The notes: a model not told the origin generated them from the sequence alone. 64,000 nucleotides of DNA from Actinoallomurus bryophytorum (GCF_006716425.1 NZ_VFOZ01000001.1:4712001-4776000), one strand, 5' to 3'; positions 36,794 through 44,663 are shown, counted from the stretch's first letter. Program-made: numbers and translations.

Positions 36794-37414
36794 ATGAAGC
36801 TGACCGTGACGACCTTCCTGTCCCTCGACGGAGTCATGCAGGGCCCCGGCGGTCCGGAAGAGGACCCGAGCGACGGTTTCGACCTGGGCGGCTGGCTCGT
36901 GCCGTTCGCCGACGAGGACATGAACCGCTACGTCACGGCCTGGTTCGACACGGTGGACGCGTTCCTGCTGGGGCGGAGGACCTACCAGATCTTCGAGGCG
37001 TACTGGCCCCACGTGACCGGCGAGGACGACCCGGTCGCCTCGAAGCTCAACAGCCTGCCCAAGTACGTCGCGACCACGACCCTGGACAGCGCGGACTGGG
37101 CCGGCACGACGCTGCTCAAGGGCGACATCGTCAAGGAGATCACCGAGCTGAAGAGCAGGCCGGGCCGCGACCTGCAGGTCCACGGGAGCGCCGGCCTCAT
37201 CCAGACGTTGATCGAGAACGACCTCGTGGACGAATACCGGATCTTCGTCTATCCCGTGCTGCTGGGCCGCGGCAAGCGTCTCTTCGGATCCGGGACCGTA
37301 CCGGCCGCCCTGCGCCACGTCGACACGAGGACGACCGGAGCCGGCGTCACCGTCCACACCTACGAGCGGTCCGGAGGCCTGGAGTTCGGCTCCTTCGCGC
37401 TCGACGCCGAGTAG
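36794..37414 (+). CDS. Dihydrofolate-reductase-like (RibD C-terminal) protein
   Basis: The 206-residue protein has the DHFR/RibD_C fold: TVTTFLSLDGVMQGPGGPEE, then FDTVDAFLLGRRTYQIFEAY, KYVATTTLDSADWAGTTLLK, LQVHGSAGLIQTLIENDLVD and IFVYPVLLGRGKRLFGSG. ATG 36794 follows GAGGAGC. Actinomycete genomes hold many of these stand-alone copies. They bind NADPH, but the substrate is rarely known and they are not the housekeeping folate enzyme. It stands alone after the decayed MFS gene. Confidence 0.9.
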   Translation: MKLTVTTFLSLDGVMQGPGGPEEDPSDGFDLGGWLVPFADEDMNRYVTAWFDTVDAFLLGRRTYQIFEAYWPHVTGEDDPVASKLNSLPKYVATTTLDSADWAGTTLLKGDIVKEITELKSRPGRDLQVHGSAGLIQTLIENDLVDEYRIFVYPVLLGRGKRLFGSGTVPAALRHVDTRTTGAGVTVHTYERSGGLEFGSFALDAE

Positions 37415-37506
37415 GGCCCCCGGGCTTGGGCGGATCCGCGAAGGCGACGAGGGAGGCCGGGCCGATGGCCCGGCCTCCGGCCGCTGCCACGAGATCGAAG
37501 GGGCGT

Positions 37507-38196
37507 CTATCCCCGGCCGGGGAGCAGGCCCTTACGGGTGGCGACCGCGATCGCCTCGCGGCGGGTGTGCGCTCTGAGCTTGGCCATGACCCGCTTGATG
37601 TGGCTGTGCGCCGTGTGCGGGCTCACGCCGAGGCGCTCGGCGATCGCCTGCGCGCCCAGACTCTCGTTCATCAGCGCGAGGACCTCCTTCTCCCGGCCGG
37701 TCAGGCAGGTCCAGTCCTGCCGGTCGCCGGCCTGACCGGAGCTGCCACCACGGACCTCGGCCACCAGGGCCGCGAACGTGTCGGCCGCCATCATGACCCG
37801 TCCCCCCGGTGACGTACGGATCGCCGCGAGGACGTCGGGGAACGGCCCGCCCTTCGACAGGAAGCCCGCCGCACCGGCCGCGACGGCGTCGGCGAAGAGT
37901 TCCGGGGTGGCATCGGCGGTCAGGATGAAGACGCGGGCTTCGGGGCGGACCGCCTTGATCCGCCGGGTTCCGGCGATCCCGTCGGCCCCCGGCAGGTGGA
38001 TGTCCATCACCACGACGTCCGGGCGCCGCGCGCCCGCGATGACAAGTGCCTCCTCGGCCGACTCCGCCGCGCCCACGCACTCCATGTCTGGCTGGGCGTC
38101 GATGGCGATCACGAGAGCCTCGGCCAGCGTCCGCTGATCCTCCACCAGCAGTACGCGTGTTGGGGCATGCCGGTCCCCGACCTGTGCTTGGCCCAT
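37507..38196 (-). CDS. NarL/LuxR-type response regulator beside the Kai operon
   Basis: The protein has about 229 residues from ATG 38196, with TTGGAGG upstream; in-frame starts up to 38286 lack conserved content. The receiver has the acidic pair in LLVEDQRTL, phospho-Asp65 in VVMDIHLPGADG and Lys in GFLSKGGPF. The C-terminal LuxR HTH is LTGREKEVLALMNESLGAQA, then IAERLGVSPHTAHSHIKRVM. It is divergent from the KaiB-KaiC-kinase operon, whose last gene is an orphan PAS histidine kinase. The four genes together make a plausible complete signalling unit. Confidence 0.92.
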   Translation of the reverse strand: MGQAQVGDRHAPTRVLLVEDQRTLAEALVIAIDAQPDMECVGAAESAEEALVIAGARRPDVVVMDIHLPGADGIAGTRRIKAVRPEARVFILTADATPELFADAVAAGAAGFLSKGGPFPDVLAAIRTSPGGRVMMAADTFAALVAEVRGGSSGQAGDRQDWTCLTGREKEVLALMNESLGAQAIAERLGVSPHTAHSHIKRVMAKLRAHTRREAIAVATRKGLLPGRG

Positions 38197-38368
38197 GGCT
38201 GAGCAGCCTCCAAGTGCGCCCCTGTGGCCGCTGGTCAGGACGAGTGTCCGAACCTGATGGTGTGGGTAGGGCGAGAAACAGGACATCTCCGAACGTACCC
38301 AGACAACTGCCTTGATATGGGGGCGGCCGGTCGTTACGAGGGAGAAACGTCGAAAGCGGACCCCACTT

Positions 38369-38671
38369 ATGACGGATTTCGCGTTCAGGCTTTACGTTGC
38401 CGGGCGGACCGCCAGATCCGAGGCGGCCGTCGCCAACCTGCGCTTCCTTTGCGAGTCCCGTCTTCCGAACCGGCACGCGATCGAGGTCATCGACGCCCTC
38501 GAGCGGCCGGACCTGACGGAGCAGGCGCGGATCCTGGCCACCCCCACCGTCGTACGGCTCGAACCCCTGCCCCAGCTGAGGGTGATCGGCGATCTGTCCG
38601 ACCATGGCCGGGCCGCGGCCGTACTCGGCCTGCCCGACCGCGAGGACGTGCTGTCGGAAAGGAGGCCGTGA
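38369..38671 (+). CDS. KaiB-like protein
   Basis: The 100-residue protein follows KaiB closely. FRLYVAGRTARSEAAVANLR matches the thioredoxin-like first strand and helix (LYVAGxTxxSxxA). AIEVIDALERPDLTEQARIL and ATPTVVRLEPLPQLRVIGDL keep the VIDxLxxPxL, ILATPT and RxIGDLS signatures. In cyanobacteria KaiB is the fold-switching partner of the KaiC clock ATPase. Outside them KaiB/KaiC pairs are linked to stress or redox sensing. ATG 38369 is used because the KaiB fold begins there; the site before it is weak. The stop overlaps the kaiC-like start by one base, so the two are translationally coupled. Confidence 0.92.
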   Translation: MTDFAFRLYVAGRTARSEAAVANLRFLCESRLPNRHAIEVIDALERPDLTEQARILATPTVVRLEPLPQLRVIGDLSDHGRAAAVLGLPDREDVLSERRP

Positions 38672-40203
38672 TGTCCCGCGGCGGGCCCGTGCAGCGGCTG
38701 CCCACCGGCATCAGCGGCTTCGACGACATCGCCCTGGGCGGGCTCCCCGCGGGCCGTCCGACGCTCGTGACCGGCACGACGGGCAGCGGCAAGACACTCT
38801 TCGCGATCGAGTTCCTCGCCCGCGGCATCCTGGGCTTCGGCCAGGCCGGCGTCTTCGTGACCGCGGAGGAGACCGCCGGCGCGATCCGCCGGAACGCGAT
38901 CTCCCTCGGCTTCGACATCGAGAAGTGGGAGGCGGACGGCCTGTGGGTCTTCGTCGACGCCTCGGCCGACATCGGCGTGGACGTGCATACCGTCGGCGCG
39001 TACGACTTCGGCGCGCTGATGGCCCGCATCGAGCACGCGGTGCGCCGGAGCGAGGCGCGCCGGGTCAGTTTCGACTCCTTCGGCTCGATCTTCAGCCGCT
39101 TTCACGACCCGGGTCTCATCCGGCACGAGCTGGTACGCATCGTCGCCGCTCTCAAGTCGCTCGACGTCACGCTGCTGCTCACCTCCGAACGGCTCGAGGA
39201 GTACGACGGGCTCTCGCGGTACTCCGTCGAGGAGTTCGTGCTGGACAACGTCATCGTGCTCCGCAACGTGCTGCGCGACGAGCGGCGCCGCCGGACCGTC
39301 GAGATCGTCAAGTTCCGCGGCATCCCGCACCGCACCGGCGAGTGGCTGTTCACGATCGACACACGGGAGGGCTTCGTCGTCATCCCTCTCGGCATCACCG
39401 GCGGGCTGGAACGCGCCTCGCACACCCGGGTCTCCACCGGCAATCCCGAGCTGGACCGCATGGTCGGCGGCGGCCTGTTCCGTGACGCGATCGCGCTGCT
39501 CACCGGCCCCACCGGGGTGGGCAAGACGCTGGCCGCGCTGCAGTTCGCGAACGCCGCGATGGCCGACGGCGGCCGGTGCCTGTTCCGCACCTTCGACGAA
39601 ACCCGTGGTCAGCTCGTCCGCGACGCCGGCAGCCTGGGCCTCGACCTCGACGCGATGGAGGCGGCGGGACGGCTGCGAGTGATCGCCGACTATCCGGAGG
39701 CGGCCTCGGTCGAGGACCACTTCCTGCGGCTCAGGCAGGCCGTCACGGACTTCGCGCCGACCCGTGTCGTGATCGACACACTCTCCTCGCTGGAACGCGT
39801 CGTCTCGGCACGGTCGTTGATCGATTTTGTCATCGCGCTGACGGCGGTGTTCCGCGAGCGCGAGATCACCACGCTCATCACGACGTCGCCGCTCGGTTCG
39901 GCCGCGCCGGGCGGGTCGCAGGCGAGCCCGGTCGAGATGGCCAGGGTCACGGACGTGATGATCATGCTCCGCTACGTCGAGCGCACCGGTGACATCCAGC
40001 GCGCGATCGCCGTGCTCCAGGTACGGGGAAGCAGTCAGGACCATGCCATCAGGCAGGTCACCGTCGACGGTGCTGGAATGCACATCGGCGATCCGCTGCC
40101 CAGGGTCGCCCACGTGCTGTCCGGGAGCGCCGCGCTCACCGAACATCCGCCCTGGCCCGCCGAGCCGGAAAGCGCCGCTTCCGACAGTGGCATCGGGACA
40201 TAG
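38671..40203 (+). CDS. KaiC-like double-domain ATPase lacking the phosphorylation pair
   Basis: The protein has 511 residues from ATG 38671, with GGAAAGGAGG just upstream. It has two RecA-like halves. CI has Walker A GTTGSGKT (35-42) and catalytic Glu66/67 in VTAEET. CII has Walker A GPTGVGKT (279-286) and Glu310 in TFDE. The halves begin LPTGISGFDDIALGGLP and VSTGNPELDRMVGGGLF. In cyanobacterial KaiC, Ser431/Thr432 precede ITD and are the phosphorylated pair. Here the aligned residues are Ala424/Arg425 (VEMARVTDVM), so that autophosphorylation cannot occur. ATPase function in both halves appears intact. With KaiB upstream and a histidine kinase downstream it is likely a signalling switch, not a circadian oscillator. 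No KaiA gene is present. Confidence 0.93.
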   Translation: MSRGGPVQRLPTGISGFDDIALGGLPAGRPTLVTGTTGSGKTLFAIEFLARGILGFGQAGVFVTAEETAGAIRRNAISLGFDIEKWEADGLWVFVDASADIGVDVHTVGAYDFGALMARIEHAVRRSEARRVSFDSFGSIFSRFHDPGLIRHELVRIVAALKSLDVTLLLTSERLEEYDGLSRYSVEEFVLDNVIVLRNVLRDERRRRTVEIVKFRGIPHRTGEWLFTIDTREGFVVIPLGITGGLERASHTRVSTGNPELDRMVGGGLFRDAIALLTGPTGVGKTLAALQFANAAMADGGRCLFRTFDETRGQLVRDAGSLGLDLDAMEAAGRLRVIADYPEAASVEDHFLRLRQAVTDFAPTRVVIDTLSSLERVVSARSLIDFVIALTAVFREREITTLITTSPLGSAAPGGSQASPVEMARVTDVMIMLRYVERTGDIQRAIAVLQVRGSSQDHAIRQVTVDGAGMHIGDPLPRVAHVLSGSAALTEHPPWPAEPESAASDSGIGT

Positions 40204-40213
40204 GGATCGATCA

Positions 40214-41257
40214 ATGGAGACCACACGGACAGGCCGCGAAGAGGCGGGGACCATGCTTTCGCTGCGGGCCGACGCGGAGCAGGCGATCATCTCGGCCTCC
40301 GCCGACGGAATCGTCGCGGTCGACGCCGAGGGCCGGATCCAGGTCTGCAACCCCGCCGCGGAGGAGTTGTTCGGCCGTCACGCGGAGGTGCTCCTCGGCA
40401 CCCAGTTCGGCTACCCGATCGTCGCCGGCGGCGCGACCGAGGTGGAGCTGATGCTGCCCGATGGCGGCAAGCGGATCGTCGAGATGCGCGTGACCAGCAC
40501 GATTCTGGAGGGCCAGCGTCTCCACGTGGCGGCGCTCCGCGACGTCACGCGGCGCAGGCGCGCCGAACAGGACCTCCAGCAGGCGCTGGAACGCCAGCAC
40601 ACGACCGCCGCGGTGGTGGCCCACGAGCTGCGCAACCCGCTGGCGACGATCAGCGCGCTCACCGAGGCACTGCGCGACCCCGGAGGCACGCTGACGGCGG
40701 AAGAGCGGACCGACGTCATCGACCGGATCGCCGACCGTACGACCTGCCTGCAGGCCATGGTGTCCAAGCTTCTCACCGCCTCCAGGATCGACGTCGACCT
40801 CGCACGGGCGCCCCTGCAGCGTGTACCCGTCCTCGAGCTCACCCTCGAACGGCTGGCGGAGTTCGGCGACAGGTCCGGTGAGGTGTGCGTCTCGTGCGCC
40901 CCCGCCCTGAGCGCGCACGTGAACCGCGACGAGCTGTCCGAGATGCTCGTCAACTGCCTGGAGAACGCCTTCGCGTACGGCCGTCCGCCGATCGAGGTAC
41001 GCGTGGCCGAGGAGGAGGGCTGGATCGAGGTCCGGGTGCAGGACAGCGGGACCGGCGTCCCGGAGGACTTCGTCCCGCACCTGTTCGACCGCTTCACCCG
41101 CGAGACCGGCGTCAAGCGGCAGACCGAGGGGTCGGGGCTCGGGCTCTGGATCGTCCGGAGCCTGGCCCGCGCCAACGGCGGCGAGGCCCACTACGAGCCC
41201 GGCGACCGCGGAGGAGCCTGCTTCTGCCTCAGCCTCCAGCTCGCACCGTCGTCCTGA
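40214..41257 (+). CDS. PAS-domain soluble histidine kinase of the Kai operon
   Basis: The 347-residue protein starts at ATG 40214, 10 bases after the kaiC-like stop. A PAS domain occupies about residues 20-115 (AIISASADGIVAVDAEGRIQ, CNPAAEELFGRHAEVLLG...). The kinase follows, with phospho-His137 in VVAHELRNPLATIS, N-box VNCLENAFAYG, G-box DSGTGVPEDF and GSGLGLWIV. There is no membrane segment. In cyanobacteria the Kai clock passes its state to SasA, a kinase with a KaiB-like sensor domain; here the sensor is PAS instead, and a KaiB-like gene stands alone. The divergent LuxR-type regulator is the probable receiver. Confidence 0.92.
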   Translation: METTRTGREEAGTMLSLRADAEQAIISASADGIVAVDAEGRIQVCNPAAEELFGRHAEVLLGTQFGYPIVAGGATEVELMLPDGGKRIVEMRVTSTILEGQRLHVAALRDVTRRRRAEQDLQQALERQHTTAAVVAHELRNPLATISALTEALRDPGGTLTAEERTDVIDRIADRTTCLQAMVSKLLTASRIDVDLARAPLQRVPVLELTLERLAEFGDRSGEVCVSCAPALSAHVNRDELSEMLVNCLENAFAYGRPPIEVRVAEEEGWIEVRVQDSGTGVPEDFVPHLFDRFTRETGVKRQTEGSGLGLWIVRSLARANGGEAHYEPGDRGGACFCLSLQLAPSS

Positions 41258-41317
41258 CCGGGCGCGGCACCTTCGGGGTGGCAGCCTGTACGGGTACCCC
41301 CCGACACGAGGAGCCCG

Positions 41318-42382
41318 ATGAGAACGAAGGTGCGAGTCGCCCTGGTCGGCCTGGGCCGGATGGGCCGGATCCACGCCGGAAACCTCGCGGCGCGCTGCCG
41401 GTCGGCCGAGCTCGCGGTCGTGGCCGACGCCGACCCCCGTCAGGCCGCCGCGGTGGGCGCCGAGCTGGAGGTGCCGTGGACGACCGACCTCGACGAGGTG
41501 TTCGGCGATGACACCGTTCAGGCGGTCGCCGTCGCCACCCCCACCGCCACTCACAGCGACCTGGTGATCGGCGCGGCACGGGCCGGCAAGCACGTCTTCT
41601 GCGAGAAGCCGATCGCCCTCGACCGGCCGGCGACCGTACGGACGGTCGAGACCGTCAGGACGACCGGCGTGAAGTTCCAGGTCGGCTTCCATCGGCGGTA
41701 CGACCCCGACTGGGTGGCGGCGACCGGGCGTATCCACGCGGGCGAGATGGGCGAGCCGTACCTGTTCCGTACGTCGCTGCGCGACATGAAGCCGCCGCCG
41801 GTGGAGTTCCTGGCCGGCTCCGGCGGGTTCTTCGTGGACGTCACCATCCACGACCTCGACACCGCACGCTGGATGGTCGGCGAGATCGTCGAGGTCAGCT
41901 CGTACGGGTCGGCACTCGCGGACCCGGCGATCCGCGCGATCGGCGACATCGACACCGCCCTCGTCGTGCTGCGGTTCGAGAGCGGGGCGCTGGGCGTGAT
42001 CGACAACAGCCGGGCGGCCGGCTACGGCTACGAATGCTCGACCGAGGTAATGGGGGAGCTGGCCACGACGCGGATCGACCGGCCGCAGCGCCGGCACTAC
42101 GAGTGGCTGACACCGGGCGCGTCCACCTATGGCCTCAACCGTGACTTCGAGGATCGCTACCCACTGGCGTACGCCGAGGAGATGGAGGCCTTCGCCCGCT
42201 GCGTCCGCGACGACACCGCTCCGGCGGTCACCGGCCTGGACGCGCTCGCCGCCTTCGACCTGGCCACCGCCGCCGACCTGTCCTGGCGCACCGGCCGAGC
42301 GGTCCCGGTGGTGCCCGAGCGCAGGGACGGCGGCGTGGTCTACACCTTCGAAGGACAGGACACGGCCGGTCAGGGGCCGTAA
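41318..42382 (+). CDS. Gfo/Idh/MocA-family dehydrogenase (inositol-2-dehydrogenase-like)
   Basis: The 354-residue protein has an N-terminal Rossmann domain (VALVGLGRMGRIHAGNLAAR, with the GxGxxG cofactor motif) and the family signature EKPIALD at about residues 94-100. The C-terminal beta-sheet domain has GFFVDVTIHDLDTARWMVGE, which supplies the catalytic Asp/His pair. FQVGFHRRYDPDW is typical of myo-inositol 2-dehydrogenase-like proteins. ATG 41318 follows CACGAGGAG. No inositol catabolism genes are nearby, so the polyol or sugar substrate is open. Its 3' end overlaps the convergent small-protein gene by 13 bases. Confidence 0.92.
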   Translation: MRTKVRVALVGLGRMGRIHAGNLAARCRSAELAVVADADPRQAAAVGAELEVPWTTDLDEVFGDDTVQAVAVATPTATHSDLVIGAARAGKHVFCEKPIALDRPATVRTVETVRTTGVKFQVGFHRRYDPDWVAATGRIHAGEMGEPYLFRTSLRDMKPPPVEFLAGSGGFFVDVTIHDLDTARWMVGEIVEVSSYGSALADPAIRAIGDIDTALVVLRFESGALGVIDNSRAAGYGYECSTEVMGELATTRIDRPQRRHYEWLTPGASTYGLNRDFEDRYPLAYAEEMEAFARCVRDDTAPAVTGLDALAAFDLATAADLSWRTGRAVPVVPERRDGGVVYTFEGQDTAGQGP

Positions 42383-42636
42383 GCGCCGCTCTGGTGGATA
42401 TGGCAGAAGTGCGTCCTCCTGCACAGCGCGTTGCGGCTGGAGCTCCGGCCGCCGGCATTGGCGTTCGAGATGGCCTGGACGCCGCCGTTGCGGGTCGGGC
42501 TGCGGATGGAGAACGCGTTGTGGTTGTACGTGCCGTTCCCGTTGTGGTTGGTGTCGGCGTACGCCCGCGGCGACGCGACGAGGCAGGTGCCCAGGGTGAG
42601 GACCAGGAGGAGCCCGCCGTTCCCGATCCCTGCCAT
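42370..42636 (-). CDS. Small exported Asn-rich protein, family member 1
   Basis: The product is 88 residues. The N-terminus MAGIGNGGLLLVLTLGTCLV, then ASPRAYADT, is a signal peptide, so the mature part is about 60 residues. The mature part reads NHNGNGTYNHNAFSIRSPTR, NGGVQAISNANAGGRSSSRN and ALCRRTHFCHIHQ. The pattern GNG-x2-NxN-x-[FI]-[ST]-[IV]-x-SP-x2-N-x-G-x-Q, then NxNA, then C-x5-C-x-I-x-Q is shared with the two genes downstream, yet they differ strongly elsewhere. The two cysteines probably form a disulphide. I do not know this family. AAAGGA lies before the ATG. The composition recalls surface amyloids or adhesive peptides, which is only a guess. Confidence 0.8.
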   Translation of the reverse strand: MAGIGNGGLLLVLTLGTCLVASPRAYADTNHNGNGTYNHNAFSIRSPTRNGGVQAISNANAGGRSSSRNALCRRTHFCHIHQSGAYGP

Positions 42637-42829
42637 TAGTGGTTCCTTTCGGCGCGAGAACGGCGGGCGCCCCGGCGGTGGCCCGTGCGGATCAGCCCGC
42701 GCGGATTGGTCGGTGTGGATCGGTCCGCGCGGATATCGAGTGCGTTCCTCTACTTACCCGGTGACCGTACGCGCATCGCCGATTTCATCTCTTCGGGCCG
42801 TTTGTTGCCCCGTCTTTTCTCTTCCCCGA

Positions 42830-43381
42830 TCAGCCGAAGAAGCCCAGCGGGATATGGAACCCGCCGCCCGCCGATGACCCGAAAGTGGCGGGTGCGGTCG
42901 AGCCGGGTGCCATCAGGACGAATCCATCCGCGCCCATGTACATGAAAGGCCCGCGCACGTGACGCTCGGCCGGACGCGGGATGGTCTGGATCTCGGGCTC
43001 GGCCATCCGCTGCGGCACGACCGGCTCCAGCAGGGCCTGGACGGGCGTGGCGGGAGCCGACGCGGGCGGCGTCGGCTGGATGATGTTGACCTTCTGGGTG
43101 ATCGTGCAGACGGTGACATGGCGGCAGAGCGCGTTCTGCACGGGGTTCGTCCCGCCGGCGTTGCTGTTGTTCGTGTGCTGGTAGCCGCGGTTGTGGGTGG
43201 GACTACGCACCGAGATGATGTTCCGGTTGTGATGGCCGTTGCCGTCGTGGTGATGGCTCCCGTCGCGAGCCATCGCCGCCGGCCTTCGTGCCGCCTTCGG
43301 GTACTTCGTGGCGTTCGTCGTGTGCGCGGAGAACAGCGCATTGCCCGTCAGCGCGGAAGCGGCGACAAGATGATGGATCAT
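42830..43381 (-). CDS. Asn/His-rich exported-type protein, family member 2, with extra C-terminal domain
   Basis: The product is 183 residues. The shared core lies at about residues 46-97: HDGNGHHNRNIISVRSPTHN, RGYQHTNNSNAGGTNPVQNA and LCRHVTVCTITQ. After it the protein has a Pro/Ala-rich linker and an extra 70 residues with MAEPEIQTIPRPAERHVRGP and MGADGFVLMAP, absent from the other two. The N-terminus (MIHHLVAASALTGNALFSAH) is a poor signal peptide, and the start may be misplaced or export may be lost. An AAAGG lies nine bases before the ATG. Function unknown. Confidence 0.7.
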   Translation of the reverse strand: MIHHLVAASALTGNALFSAHTTNATKYPKAARRPAAMARDGSHHHDGNGHHNRNIISVRSPTHNRGYQHTNNSNAGGTNPVQNALCRHVTVCTITQKVNIIQPTPPASAPATPVQALLEPVVPQRMAEPEIQTIPRPAERHVRGPFMYMGADGFVLMAPGSTAPATFGSSAGGGFHIPLGFFG

Positions 43382-43539
43382 TCCTCATGGCCTTTGTGCG
43401 TCGGGGATTGCCCAGTCCGTTGGAGGGGCTACCCCGCGCAGAGACCTTGATCGTGACCGCGCCGATCCGGGAGGAGATTATTACCGCGCCGTTGTCATGA
43501 CGCGCGGCCAAAGCGGCCGATCTGGCCAAAGGCCGGGCC

Positions 43540-43863
43540 TCAGGGCCCGAAGACGTTGAGACGCTGGCTGATCCGGCAATGCCGGAACTTCTTCTTGCAG
43601 AAGGATGCCTGGGTGTTGGTGATCCCGCTGGCGTTGGTGTTCGTGATGTGCTGGATGCCGTGGTTGTACTCCGGGCTGTTGACGGTGATCGAGTTCCTGT
43701 TGTTCCGGCCGTTTCCGTTCCCGCTGCCATCGGTGACCAGCGTCGCGCCGGCCCGTAGTGGCACACCGCCCACGATGACCACGACGACCAGCAGGATCAG
43801 CGTGACGCGACCGGCACCGCCGACCGTACGCTCGGGCGGTCCGTCGCTACCGTGATGGGACAT
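43540..43863 (-). CDS. Small exported Asn-rich protein, family member 3
   Basis: The product is 107 residues. A hydrophobic segment at about residues 20-42 (RVTLILLVVVVIVGGVPLRA) acts as a signal peptide or anchor after a charged start. The mature part NGNGRNNRNSITVNSPEYNH, then GIQHITNTNASGITNTQASF and CKKKFRHCRISQRLNVFGP, carries the same core as the two preceding genes, here with C-x6-C. AGGAG lies nine bases before ATG 43863. The three genes are in tandem on one strand with gaps of 158-193 bases, the sign of local duplication. Confidence 0.8.
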   Translation of the reverse strand: MSHHGSDGPPERTVGGAGRVTLILLVVVVIVGGVPLRAGATLVTDGSGNGNGRNNRNSITVNSPEYNHGIQHITNTNASGITNTQASFCKKKFRHCRISQRLNVFGP

Positions 43864-44062
43864 TCAACTGCGCTCCTGGCCGTCGGGCCGCCCGGCGGCG
43901 GACACTTCCTGGGGCTGGGCACCGGGAGGCATACCCGTGGCCCCAGGGTGATCGCGTCGGCCGGGAAATACGGGCGCAGATGATTACTCGCTCTTTAATG
44001 CCACAACGGCCACGGGCGCCGATATCGCCCCGAGGGCGGTCGGCGCCGCGTGGCCGTCGTGC

Positions 44063-44094
44063 GAAGGGCCCGCCGCGGGGGCGGCGGGCCCTTC
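44063..44094. terminator. Strong hairpin terminator downstream of the PepSY gene
   Basis: A perfect 14-bp stem (GAAGGGCCCGCCGC at 44063-44076 with its complement at 44081-44094) and a GGGG loop lie 15 bases past the minus-strand stop at 44109. Confidence 0.8.
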
Positions 44095-44108
44095 ACCGGG
44101 GGTGTCCG

Positions 44109-44663
44109 TCAGCGGCCGCGTCCGCGGTGGCCGTCATCGCCGCCGTGGTGGTCCTCGGCCTCGCCGTGCCGTCCGTGGTCGTCGCCCGGCTCGGCCTCGC
44201 CGTGCCGGTGCTCGGCCTCACGGGCGTGGTCGTCGCGGGGTTCGGCCTCGCCGTGCCGGTGTTCCGCCTCGCGCGCCCGGTCGTGACGGCGCTCGGGCGC
44301 GGCGGGCCGGGCGTGGTCGTCCCGGTCGCTGATGACCTTGCCGGTGTAGGCGTTGATGTCCAGGTCGTGCCGTACGCCGCCCTTGGTGACGTGCACCGAC
44401 CAGACCGGAGCCCCGTGCTCGCTCTCGAGCTCGGCGGAGGTGACCCGGCCCCCGGGGACCGCCGTGAGCGCGATCTGCTCCGCCTCCGAACGGCTGATCT
44501 TCGTCACCGTGGGGCTGCTGGTCGGCCGTACCTGAGAGACGGCGCTGGTGCCGGCCGTGGTTCCTGCGGCCGAGGCCGTGCCGCCCCCGTTCAACGCGAG
44601 CGCCAGTCCACCGCTGAGAACGGCGGCTGCCACGCCCGTGGTGATGGCTGCCTTCTTGCGCAT
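44109..44663 (-). CDS. Exported PepSY-domain protein with His/Asp/Glu repeat tail
   Basis: The protein has 184 residues from ATG 44663, with GGAGGG upstream. A signal peptide is present (MRKKAAITTGVAAAVLSGGL, then ALALNGGGTASA). A PepSY domain follows at about residues 52-115 (VTKISRSEAEQIALTAVPGG, then VWSVHVTKGGVRHDLDINAY, TGKVIS), a module usually linked to protease inhibition or cell-envelope regulation. The last 65 residues are a highly charged repeat: REAEHRHGEAEPRDDHA, then REAEHRHGEAEPGDDHG, then RHGEAEDHHGGDDGH. Histidines with acidic residues suggest binding of Zn, Ni or Cu in the exterior. The tail is unusual for PepSY proteins. Confidence 0.88.
   Translation of the reverse strand: MRKKAAITTGVAAAVLSGGLALALNGGGTASAAGTTAGTSAVSQVRPTSSPTVTKISRSEAEQIALTAVPGGRVTSAELESEHGAPVWSVHVTKGGVRHDLDINAYTGKVISDRDDHARPAAPERRHDRAREAEHRHGEAEPRDDHAREAEHRHGEAEPGDDHGRHGEAEDHHGGDDGHRGRGR
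44148..44285 (-). repeat. 17-residue His/acidic repeats in the PepSY tail
   Basis: DNA encoding three imperfect copies of a 17-residue unit (REAEHRHGEAEPxDDHx). The first two copies differ at only a few bases over about 51 bp; the third is shortened. Slippage or unequal exchange probably changes its length. Confidence 0.75.

Noticed and set aside
38224-40203. Longer start (659 residues) for the KaiC-like protein
   Set aside because: The extra N-terminus overlaps the KaiB-like gene in another frame. ATG 38671 has GGAAAGGAGG and starts the conserved fold.
43556-43855. Plus-strand hydrophobic frame opposite exported family member 3
   Set aside because: It arises by reading the reverse of the signal segment and Asn-rich core. 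No ribosome site exists, while the minus-strand gene has AGGAG and two relatives.
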